A DNA stretch of 64,000 nucleotides from Streptomyces sp. Je 1-79 (GTDB lineage: Bacteria; Actinomycetota; Actinomycetes; Streptomycetales; Streptomycetaceae): the NCBI RefSeq assembly GCF_025195125.1, contig NZ_JAMGSL010000006.1, forward strand, positions 417,815 to 481,814, in the 5' to 3' direction. Shown piece after piece: positions 32,722-40,130 of this stretch (its first letter is position 1; each line of letters begins with the position of its first letter). Under the pieces are notes generated by a model. That model was given only the letters and a program-made list of their open reading frames with translations, did no database searches and was not told the DNA's origin. The translations under genes were made by a program, and so were the position numbers.

Positions 32722-35709
32722 TTACCCCCGGTCCGGCGGCGCCGGCCTCGCGAGACGCTCCCTGACCTGGCGGGCGTCCGGATGGCCCAGGTGCTCGAAG
32801 AGCTCCAGGGCCTCCCGCCAGGCGACGGCCGCCGCCGAGGTGCCGCCCGCGGCCTCGTGACTGTCGCCGAGGTGCGTCAGGGTGTCGGCCTGGAGGCTGA
32901 GATCGCCGATGTCGCGGTAGAGGGCCATCGCCTTTTCGTAGGCGGCGAGCGCCTCGCGGTATTCGCCGCGGTGGTGCCTGGCGTAGCCGACGCTGTCCCA
33001 GGCGGCGGCCTCGCCGTTGCGGTTTCCGTTCTCCTGGTGCAGGAGCACGGCTTTGCCGCAGTCGCTCAGGGCCTGTTCGTAGGAGCCGGTGAGGATATGG
33101 GTCCAGCCGATCTCGTTGAGTACGGCCGCCGCGCCCGTGCGGTGTCCGGAAAGGTCGTAGAGGGCTGACGCCAGCCGGTAGTGGTCGAGTGCCCGCGCGT
33201 GATCTCCCCTCGAATTGCAGAGAAACGCCAGATTGCGGTGGGCCGTCGCCTGTCCGTCCGCGTCGCCGGCGGCGGTGAAGCGGTCGAGCGCCGCCGACAG
33301 CGCGGCGCGGGACTCCTCGTGCCGGCCGAGCCGGCAGTACGCGAATCCCAGGGCGCGCAGCGCGTACGCCTGGCCGGTGGTGTCGCCGGCCATGCGGGCG
33401 GCGCGCAGGGCCCGTTCCTGGACGTCCCGCTGTTCGTCCCAGCGGCCGGCCCGGTCGAGGAAGAGTTCCAGGGTCGCGGCCAGCCGCCAGGAGAGGCCGT
33501 CGTCGCCGTCGGCGGCGGCCCGTTCCACCGCCGCCAGCAGCACCTGGCGCTGCCGGTGCAGCCACTGCGCGGCGTGCACCTCACCGGCCGGCTCCTCCGG
33601 CACCACCCCGTCGCTCGGGGGCGGCAGGGGGACCCGGTCCCGGTACGGGGCGAGAAGGGCGTCGGCCGCCTGCGCGCTGTGCAGATAGTGCTCGCCGAGA
33701 CGGTGCCGGGCCCGGGCCCGCACCACGTCGGCGTCCCGGTCCTGGCTCAGCTCCTTGGCGTACGCGCGCAGCAGTTCGTGACAGGAGAAGCGGCCCGGCG
33801 AGTCCTCCAGGAGCAGATGGCTCTCCAGGAGTTCGCCGATCTGGCGGCGGGCGTCCCGTAACGGCACCCCGGCCAGGCTCGCGGCGGCGGGAACGGAGAG
33901 TTCCGGCCCCGAGTGCGCACCCCCGAGCAGCCGGAAGAGGCGGGCGGCGGCCGGGCTGAGGGCCCGGTAGGACCAGGAGAAGACGCTGCGGACGTCGGCG
34001 CTCGCGTCGCTGCTGGTGAAGGAGTCCAGGCTGCCCCGGGTGGCGCGCAGTTCGGTGGCGACCTCGTCCAGGGCGAACCGGGGGTTGACCTGGGCGCGCG
34101 CGCAGACGATGGCGAGGGCGAGCGGCAGGTGCCCGCACAGCTCGACGATCTCCTCGGCGGCCCCGGGCTCGGCCGCGATCCGGTCCTCGCCCAGCCGCCG
34201 CGTCAGGAACTCGATCCCCTCGTCCCGTGAGAGGACGTCCAGGCCGAGGAAGCGGACGGCGTGGGTGATGACGAGTCCGTCGAGCCGGTGCCGGCTCGTG
34301 ATGAGCGTCAGACAGCCGGGGGTACCGGGCAGCAGGGACCGGACCTGTTCGGAGTCGCGCGCGTTGTCCAGCAGGATCAGCAGCCGTCGGGGCGCGAGGA
34401 GGCTGCGGTAGAAGGCGGGGAGGGCCTCGGGGTTCTCGGGGACGCGCTGCGGCGGGACCCCGACCGCGGATAAGACCTCGCGCATGACGTCGGGTGCGCG
34501 GAGCGGGGCCATGGTGGGGTGGAAGCCCCGGAGGTTCACATAGAGCTGGCCGTCGGGGAAGCGGTGCGCCACGCGGTGCGCCCAGTGCACGGCGAGCGTG
34601 GTCTTGCCCACGCCGGCCATGCCGCTGATCGCCACGACGGGGGTGCCGGTGTCTGCGGCTGGTGAGCCCGCGGCGGGAGTACCGATGGCGGAGGTGGCCC
34701 GCCCGTCCCCCGGGCGGCCTCCCGGCACGTCCCCCATCCCGTCCCCCGGCGCGTCCCCCCGGCCGTCCCCCGCCGCGTCCAGCAGCTCCCGCGACAGGGC
34801 CAGTTCCGCCCGCCGTCCGGCGAAGCCGGCGATGTCGGAGGGGAGCTGGGCGGGGAGGAGCGACGGAGCGGGCCGGGTCTCCGGTTCCCGCCCGGCCCCG
34901 ACGACGGTGGTGTCCTCGCCGGCGATCACGGCCGGAGCGGGGACGACCACGGGGAGGGCCTGGCGCAGGACCCGCTCGTGAGCGGCGCGCAGCTCCGGCC
35001 CCGGGTCGACGCCGAGTTCCCCCGCCAGCCGGGAGCGTACGGACTCGTGGACGGCCAGAGCCTCGGCCTGCCGGCCGAGCGCGGCGAGCACGGTGACGAG
35101 CCTGGCGTGCAGGGCCTCGTCGAAGGGGTAGTGGTGGGTGGCCTGTTCGAGCAGCGTCAACACACGCTCGACGTGGGCGTGCTCCGTCGCCAGGGCCGCC
35201 TCGGCGGCCTCCTTGACGGTGGCCAGGTACTCGTGGTTCAGGGCGGTGAAGAGCGGGTGCGCGGCGACCCTCGGGGCGAGGCCGGTACCGGCGGGACCGC
35301 CCCACATCCCGAGTGCGTCGAGGAGGAGCGCCACGCCCCGCGCGCGGTCGCCGCCCGCCGCGGCCCGGCCGGCGTCCTGGCGCAGGGCCCGGAAGCGCAG
35401 CAGGTCCAGTTCGCCGGGGTCGACCCGGAGCCGGTAGCCGCCGGCGCCCCGCAGCAGGCGCCGGGCGGCCGCCCGGCTGGGCAGTTCGGGCTCCAGGAGC
35501 CTGCGCAGCGCCCCGACGTGGCGGTGGACCACGTTGACGGCGCTGCCGGGCGGCTCCTCCCACAGGGCGTCGATCACCTCCTGGGGCGTCAGGAGCTGCC
35601 CGGCCCTCGCCAGCAGCAGGGCCAGCAGGGCCTGTTGCTTCGGGGGGCCCAGAGCCAGTTCGGTCTCCCCCCGCCAAACCCGCACCGGCCCCAGGATCCG
35701 GTAGTGCAT
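32722..35709 (-). CDS. SARP-family regulator with NB-ARC and TPR domains (AfsR-like)
   Basis: A 995-aa regulator. Residues 1-100 are the OmpR-type winged helix of SARPs (LGPVRVWRGETELALGPPKQQALLALLL, RLLRGAGGYRLRV) and 100-250 the BTAD domain. An NB-ARC ATPase begins near residue 300, with P-loop GMAGVGKTT (363-371) and RLLILLDNARDSEQVRSLLPG. The last 300 residues are TPRs (GQAYALRALGFAYCRLGRHEESRAAL, AVLNEIGWTHILTGSYEQAL). A Gly/Asp/Pro-rich insertion (residues about 321-356, GDAPGDGMGDVPGG) sits just before the P-loop. ATG start. SARP-STAND proteins flank many Streptomyces eCIS clusters, so local control is plausible, but not shown. Confidence 0.88.
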   Translation of the reverse strand: MHYRILGPVRVWRGETELALGPPKQQALLALLLARAGQLLTPQEVIDALWEEPPGSAVNVVHRHVGALRRLLEPELPSRAAARRLLRGAGGYRLRVDPGELDLLRFRALRQDAGRAAAGGDRARGVALLLDALGMWGGPAGTGLAPRVAAHPLFTALNHEYLATVKEAAEAALATEHAHVERVLTLLEQATHHYPFDEALHARLVTVLAALGRQAEALAVHESVRSRLAGELGVDPGPELRAAHERVLRQALPVVVPAPAVIAGEDTTVVGAGREPETRPAPSLLPAQLPSDIAGFAGRRAELALSRELLDAAGDGRGDAPGDGMGDVPGGRPGDGRATSAIGTPAAGSPAADTGTPVVAISGMAGVGKTTLAVHWAHRVAHRFPDGQLYVNLRGFHPTMAPLRAPDVMREVLSAVGVPPQRVPENPEALPAFYRSLLAPRRLLILLDNARDSEQVRSLLPGTPGCLTLITSRHRLDGLVITHAVRFLGLDVLSRDEGIEFLTRRLGEDRIAAEPGAAEEIVELCGHLPLALAIVCARAQVNPRFALDEVATELRATRGSLDSFTSSDASADVRSVFSWSYRALSPAAARLFRLLGGAHSGPELSVPAAASLAGVPLRDARRQIGELLESHLLLEDSPGRFSCHELLRAYAKELSQDRDADVVRARARHRLGEHYLHSAQAADALLAPYRDRVPLPPPSDGVVPEEPAGEVHAAQWLHRQRQVLLAAVERAAADGDDGLSWRLAATLELFLDRAGRWDEQRDVQERALRAARMAGDTTGQAYALRALGFAYCRLGRHEESRAALSAALDRFTAAGDADGQATAHRNLAFLCNSRGDHARALDHYRLASALYDLSGHRTGAAAVLNEIGWTHILTGSYEQALSDCGKAVLLHQENGNRNGEAAAWDSVGYARHHRGEYREALAAYEKAMALYRDIGDLSLQADTLTHLGDSHEAAGGTSAAAVAWREALELFEHLGHPDARQVRERLARPAPPDRG

Positions 35710-35992
35710 GATGCCGTCTCACCTCTCAGCGGTGCCGACGGGGGCGTGCGGGCCCGGCCGGCACCGGTCGTGCCGCCTGTCGGCTCCGGTCGCGCATGCG
35801 TTCCTCGCACCGCTGTTCGCCCACGCTATGCGCCGGAGTGGCCAGGTCCGCATCTGCGCACCCACGGCGTTTCAGTCATGTCGCCGCTCCGGCGTCCGGG
35901 GGGTGCGGGCTGGTCAGGGGCCTCGCCGACCTGCGAGGAGGGCGCTCGGAGGCGGCTGGAGGGCGGCCGGTCCCGGCTGATTGGATGCACGC
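35710..35992. other. Divergent gap between SARP and ATP-grasp genes
   Basis: 283 bp holding the promoters of both genes. I see no clear palindrome, direct repeat typical of SARP binding, or terminator. Confidence 0.4.
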
Positions 35993-36808
35993 ATGGGAAC
36001 GCTTCTTTACGTCACGGACCTCGGCTATCAGGCGCGCGGGCGGCGGTACTGCGACGAGGACATCTGGCTCTCCGGACGGTTGCGCGAGGAGTTCGGGATC
36101 GCGCTCTGCCATCCGCTCGACGCGGCCGCGCTGATGGACCGCTTCGACGGCGTCGTCGTACGCAACAGCGGGCCCGTCCTCCACTACCAGGAGGCGTACG
36201 ACGCCTTCACCCGCGCCGCGCGCGAGGGCGGGGTGCGGGTGTTCAACTCGCTCAGCGGGAAGGGAGACATGGCCGGAAAGGACTATCTCCTCCAGCTGTC
36301 GAGGGAGGGATTTCCGGTCATTCCCACGGCCGGCCGGCGCGAGGAGTTCGCGGGACTGCCGGAGGCCGACGAATACGTCGTGAAACCGCTGCTCGGCGCG
36401 GACTCGGTCGGCCTGCGGTTCGTGGAGCGGGCGGCCCTCGGCGACGTGGACCCGGCCGGGATGCTCGTACAGCCGCGGATCCCGTTCGCGTACGAGGTCT
36501 CGTTCTACTTCGTGGGGCGCGCCTTCCAGTACGCGCTGTACGCGCCCGACCCGGAGGCCCGCTGGAAGCTGGAACGGTACGAGCCGACCACCGCGGACCT
36601 CGACTTCGCGCGGCGGTTCGTGGACTGGAACGGCCTGGAGTACGGCATCCAGCGCGTGGACGCCTGCCGGGCGCCGGGCGGGGAGCTGCTGCTCGTGGAG
36701 CTGGAGGACCTCAATCCGTACCTCTCGCTCGACCTGGTGGGAGAGAAGGAACGGGAGGCGTTCGTGACCGCGATGAAGGGTTCGCTCCGGGAGACGCTGG
36801 CCGGCTGA
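35993..36808 (+). CDS. ATP-grasp domain protein
   Basis: A 271-aa protein starting at MGTLLYVTD. Residues 90-260 form an ATP-grasp fold related to RimK/glutathione synthetase types: KDYLLQLSREGFPVIPT, EYVVKPLLGADSVGLRFVE (ATP-binding lysine), the effector loop, and LLVELEDLNPYLSL with the Mg-binding Glu and Asn. It should join a carboxylate to an amine or thiol; the substrate is unknown. There is no partner peptide or peptidase gene nearby. It converges on ku. Confidence 0.75.
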   Translation: MGTLLYVTDLGYQARGRRYCDEDIWLSGRLREEFGIALCHPLDAAALMDRFDGVVVRNSGPVLHYQEAYDAFTRAAREGGVRVFNSLSGKGDMAGKDYLLQLSREGFPVIPTAGRREEFAGLPEADEYVVKPLLGADSVGLRFVERAALGDVDPAGMLVQPRIPFAYEVSFYFVGRAFQYALYAPDPEARWKLERYEPTTADLDFARRFVDWNGLEYGIQRVDACRAPGGELLLVELEDLNPYLSLDLVGEKEREAFVTAMKGSLRETLAG

Positions 36809-36932
36809 CGGAGCCGGGCCGACCCTCGCGCCCGACTGCCGGAAACGCCGCGCGCCCGAAGGCCGGACGCCACACCCGGACGCCGCGCCCGGACGCCCGC
36901 GCCCAGGTCGCCGGCCTGTCCCGGGCGGCTGC
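36809..36932. other. Gap between convergent ATP-grasp and ku genes
   Basis: 124 bp, GC-rich, with degenerate copies of CCCGGACGCC at 36860-36900. No clear hairpin terminator with a T-run. Confidence 0.4.
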
Positions 36933-38018
36933 CTATGCCGAGCGCTTGCGCGGTGTCGCCTTCTTCGAGGACGCCGTCGTCTTCTTCGCCGCCGTCTTCT
37001 TCGCGGTCGTCGTCTTCGCGGTCGACTTCGCGGTCGTCTTCGCCGTGCTCTTCTTCGCCGCCGCCTTGCCGCCCGTCCCGGACCCCGACGCCGTCCTCGA
37101 CGTCGACTTGCGGGCCGGGGCCGCCTTCTTCGCCGCCGTCTTCGACGTGGACTTACGGGCGCCCGTCTCCTTCGGTGTGCGGGAGGAGGAGGTCTTACGG
37201 GGGGACAGCGCGGTCACCTCGGCGACCCCGCCCTCCCCGCGCGCCTCCTTCGCCGCGCGGACGCTGCTCTCCAGGGCCGCCATCAGGTCGATGACCTGGC
37301 CGCCGCCCTCCGCCTCGGGCTCCGGGGGTGCCACGGCGGCGCCGCCCTCCGCCTTGGCGGCGATCATCTGCTCGACAGCCTCGCGGTAGTCGTCGTGCAG
37401 GGTGCTGATGTCCACCTCGCCGAGCGTCGCCATCAGGGCGTCCGCCAGGTCGAGCTCGGCCTCCCGCACCGAGACGGGGCTCTCCGGGGCCACCCCCTCC
37501 GGCGCCCGGATCTCGTCCGGCCAGAGCAGTCCGTGCATCGCGATCACGTCGTCCACGACCCGGAGCATCCCGAGCCGTTCCCGCCCTCGCAGGGCGTACT
37601 TCGCGACCGCCACCTTGTCGCTCCGCTTGAGCGCCTCCCGCAGCAGGGTGTACGGCTTGGCGGCCGGCGCCCCGCTCGCCGAGAGGTAGTACGCGGCGTC
37701 CATCTGGAGCGGGTCGATCTCCCCGGCCGGTACGAAGGCCACGATCTCGATCGTCTTCGCCGTCGGCAGCGGCAGCCCCGCCAGATCCTCGTCCGTGATC
37801 GGGATCATGGTCCCGTCGGACTCCTCGTACGCCTTGCCGATCTCCGCCTGGGAGACCTCCTCGCCGTCCAGCTCGCACACCTTGCGGTAGCGGATGCGGC
37901 CGCCGTCGGCGGCGTGGATCTGGCGGAAGGACACGGACCGGCTCTCGGTGGCGTTCACCAGCTTGATCGGGATGCTCACCAGACCGAAGGAAATGGCGCC
38001 GTTCCAAATGGATCGCAC
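36933..38018 (-). CDS. ku: Ku protein (NHEJ)
   Basis: A 361-aa bacterial Ku homolog that binds DNA double-strand ends. The core is clear: RSIWNGAISFGLVSIPIKLVNATESRSVSFRQIHAADGGRIRYRKVCELDGEEV and DPLQMDAAYYLSASGAPAAKPYTLLREAL. From about residue 278 the protein has a Lys/Ala/Thr-rich histone-H1-like tail (STSKTAAKKAAPARKSTSR), longer than the short basic tails of many Ku proteins and typical of actinobacteria, for DNA contact. GTG start with AAAGGGAT upstream. It faces the LigD polymerase gene across 49 bp. Confidence 0.95.
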   Translation of the reverse strand: MRSIWNGAISFGLVSIPIKLVNATESRSVSFRQIHAADGGRIRYRKVCELDGEEVSQAEIGKAYEESDGTMIPITDEDLAGLPLPTAKTIEIVAFVPAGEIDPLQMDAAYYLSASGAPAAKPYTLLREALKRSDKVAVAKYALRGRERLGMLRVVDDVIAMHGLLWPDEIRAPEGVAPESPVSVREAELDLADALMATLGEVDISTLHDDYREAVEQMIAAKAEGGAAVAPPEPEAEGGGQVIDLMAALESSVRAAKEARGEGGVAEVTALSPRKTSSSRTPKETGARKSTSKTAAKKAAPARKSTSRTASGSGTGGKAAAKKSTAKTTAKSTAKTTTAKKTAAKKTTASSKKATPRKRSA

Positions 38019-38067
38019 GTTTCATCCCTTTCGCACGATACTTCCGGATTCGTGGGATTCTCATCGT
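38019..38067. promoter_or_regulatory. Compact divergent promoter of ku and ligD genes
   Basis: Only 49 bp separate the two divergent starts, so both promoters overlap. On the plus strand GATTCT ends six bases before the ATG, suggesting a leaderless transcript; on the minus strand GTG is preceded by AAAGGGAT, a normal ribosome binding site. Confidence 0.5.
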
Positions 38068-38952
38068 ATGACGCCGATCACGGAGGTGGAGGGGCGGCGC
38101 CTCCCGCTGAGCAATCTGGACAAGGTCCTCCACCCCGCCACCGGCACCACCAAGGGCGAGCTGCTGCACTACTACGCCACCGTCGGCGCCGCGCTCCTCC
38201 CCCATCTGCGCGACCGCCCGGTCTCCTTCCTGCGCTATCCCGACGGCCCCGAGGGGCAGCTCTTCTTCACCAAGAACCCGCCGCCCGGCACGCCCGCCTG
38301 GGTGAAGACCACCCCGGTCCCCCGCTCCGACGACCCGCGCGCACGGCAGGTCATGATCCAGGACCTCCCCTCGCTGATGTGGGCGGCCAACCTGGTCGTG
38401 GAGTTCCACACCCCGCAGTGGCGGGCCGGCTCCCAGGCCGTCGCCGACCGCCTGGTCCTGGACCTCGACCCCGGCCCGCCCGCGACCGTCGTGGAGTGCT
38501 GCCGGGTGGCCCTCCGGCTGCGCGAACGGCTGGCGGCGGACGGCCTGGAGGCCTTCGCCAAGACCTCCGGCGCCAAGGGCCTCCACCTGCTCGTACCGCT
38601 GGAGCCGACCCCGTCCGACCAGGTCTCCGCGTACGCGAAGCAGCTCGCCGTCCGGGCCGAGGCGGACCACCCCGACCTGGTCGTCCACCGGATGACGCGG
38701 TCGCTGCGACCGGGGAAGGTCTTCGTCGACTTCAGCCAGAACGCCGCCGCCAAGACCACCGCCACCCCCTACACCCTGCGCGCCCGCCCCCGGCCCGCCG
38801 TCTCCGCTCCCGTGACCTGGGAGGAGGTCGAGGCGTGCGGGTCGCCCGAGGAGCTCGTGCTTCTGATGGACGACATCGCGCCACGTCTGGAGCGGTACGG
38901 GGATCTGCTCGCGCCGCTCTTCGACCCGGACCGGGCCGGGGCCCTGCCATGA
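38068..38952 (+). CDS. LigD polymerase/primase-domain protein
   Basis: A 294-aa archaeo-eukaryotic primase-type polymerase, the POL domain of LigD, encoded as a separate protein. Visible motifs are LSNLDKVLHPATGTTKGELLHYY, FFTKNPPPGTPAWVKT, the metal motif DRLVLDLDPGP (DxD), SGAKGLHLLVPL and GKVFVDFSQNAAAKTT. It fills gaps with ribo- or deoxynucleotides during end joining and cooperates with Ku. Its stop overlaps the next start by four bases (ATGA), so polymerase and ligase are made together. Confidence 0.93.
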   Translation: MTPITEVEGRRLPLSNLDKVLHPATGTTKGELLHYYATVGAALLPHLRDRPVSFLRYPDGPEGQLFFTKNPPPGTPAWVKTTPVPRSDDPRARQVMIQDLPSLMWAANLVVEFHTPQWRAGSQAVADRLVLDLDPGPPATVVECCRVALRLRERLAADGLEAFAKTSGAKGLHLLVPLEPTPSDQVSAYAKQLAVRAEADHPDLVVHRMTRSLRPGKVFVDFSQNAAAKTTATPYTLRARPRPAVSAPVTWEEVEACGSPEELVLLMDDIAPRLERYGDLLAPLFDPDRAGALP

Positions 38953-39854
38953 CACCGGCCCCCGCGACGGGCCCCGTCCTGCGGCCGCCGGTCGACGTCA
39001 TGCGCCCTCGCCCGGCCGACGAGATCCCGGAGCAGGGCAGCACGGCGGGGGGTCTGCAGTACTCCCTCAAGCTCGACGGCTTCCGCGCGCTCGCCTTCGT
39101 CCTGGAGGACCGCAGGGTCTACCTCCAGTCGCGCTCCCACCGGGACCTCTCCCGGGAGTTTCCCGAGATCGCGGCGCATCTGGGCGCCCACCTGCCGGTC
39201 GGCGTCGTCCTGGACGGGGAGCTGTGCGCGTACCGCGACGGGCGGCTGAGCTTCACCGATCTGCTCCGCTCGCACGCCGACCGCAGGCAGGCCGGTGTCC
39301 CCGTCTCGTACATCGTCTTCGACGTCCTCGCCCTCCCGGGCCGGGACGTTCGCCCGCTGCCGCTCGTCGAGCGCTGGAAGCTCCTGGGCACCGCGCTGCG
39401 GGAGATCGGGCCGCCCGTGCAGCCCGTGCTCGCGACGCTGGACGAGGAGACGGCGCGCGGCTGGTTCCGCGATCTGCGCGCGGTGGGCGTCGAGGGGATC
39501 GTGGCGAAGGCGCTGCGCTCGCCGTACCGGGCGGGCGCGACGTGGTCCTGGCGGAAGGTACGGCACGCGGACACGCTGGACGGCACGCTCCTGGGCCTGG
39601 TCGGTCCGGTGGACCGGCCGCGGGCGCTGCTCGTCCGCCTCCCCGACGACCGTACGGTGACGACCTCGCCCAAGCTGACCCCGGCGCAGGCCAGGGAGGT
39701 CGGCGCGCTGGCCGCGGGGCGGCTCGGGGAGCCGGCGGAGGACCCCGAGCACGGTCCGGTGACCCCGCTGGCCGACCCGCTGCCGGTGGAACTGCGCCAG
39801 CAGGCCGGACGGCACGAGACCGCCCGCTTCGTGCGCGTACGCGCCGACGGCTAG
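38949..39854 (+). CDS. ATP-dependent DNA ligase (LigD-like ligase domain)
   Basis: A 301-aa ATP-dependent ligase. The adenylation motif is YSLKLDGFRA, with the active lysine; FTDLLRSHAD and GVEGIVAKALRSPYRAGATWSWRKVR are motifs III and IV/V. A C-terminal OB fold follows (ALLVRLPDDRTVTT). It is the ligase module of LigD as an individual protein; no phosphoesterase (nuclease) module is present in either gene. Translationally coupled to the polymerase gene. It seals double-strand breaks with Ku. Confidence 0.93.
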   Translation: MTPAPATGPVLRPPVDVMRPRPADEIPEQGSTAGGLQYSLKLDGFRALAFVLEDRRVYLQSRSHRDLSREFPEIAAHLGAHLPVGVVLDGELCAYRDGRLSFTDLLRSHADRRQAGVPVSYIVFDVLALPGRDVRPLPLVERWKLLGTALREIGPPVQPVLATLDEETARGWFRDLRAVGVEGIVAKALRSPYRAGATWSWRKVRHADTLDGTLLGLVGPVDRPRALLVRLPDDRTVTTSPKLTPAQAREVGALAAGRLGEPAEDPEHGPVTPLADPLPVELRQQAGRHETARFVRVRADG

Positions 39855-40130
39855 GGGGCGCCGGTCCGCCGGCTCCGACGTCTGTACGTACGGGCTCGCG
39901 GTGTCCGGAACGAGCGGCTGCGCGCGTTCGCCGGCCGGCAGGCCCGCCTACCGGTGCGCGCGACTCGGCGTACCGGTGTGCGCAACTCGGCGTACCGCTC
40001 CCGCAGATGGCGCAAAGCGAGCGGCCCGCGGGCCCTTCGGGGACCGCGTCCGGTCAGCGGGTCCTGGTTGCCGGTGTGGTGGTGCACACTTGCTGCCTGG
40101 TACAGCGCTCACGGGGAAGGCGGCGGCCGC
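39855..40130. other. Gap with 22-bp tandem repeats
   Basis: 276 bp without a gene. 39947-39968 and 39969-39990 are two copies of a 22-bp unit with core TACCGGTGTGCGCAACTCGG, 4 differences between copies; a third partial copy begins at 39991. The stretch after about 40020 leads into the HEAT gene. Confidence 0.75.

Noticed and set aside
36933..37200. Lys-rich tail of Ku as a separate histone-like gene
   Set aside because: It is in frame with the Ku core without stop, and such tails are known for actinobacterial Ku.
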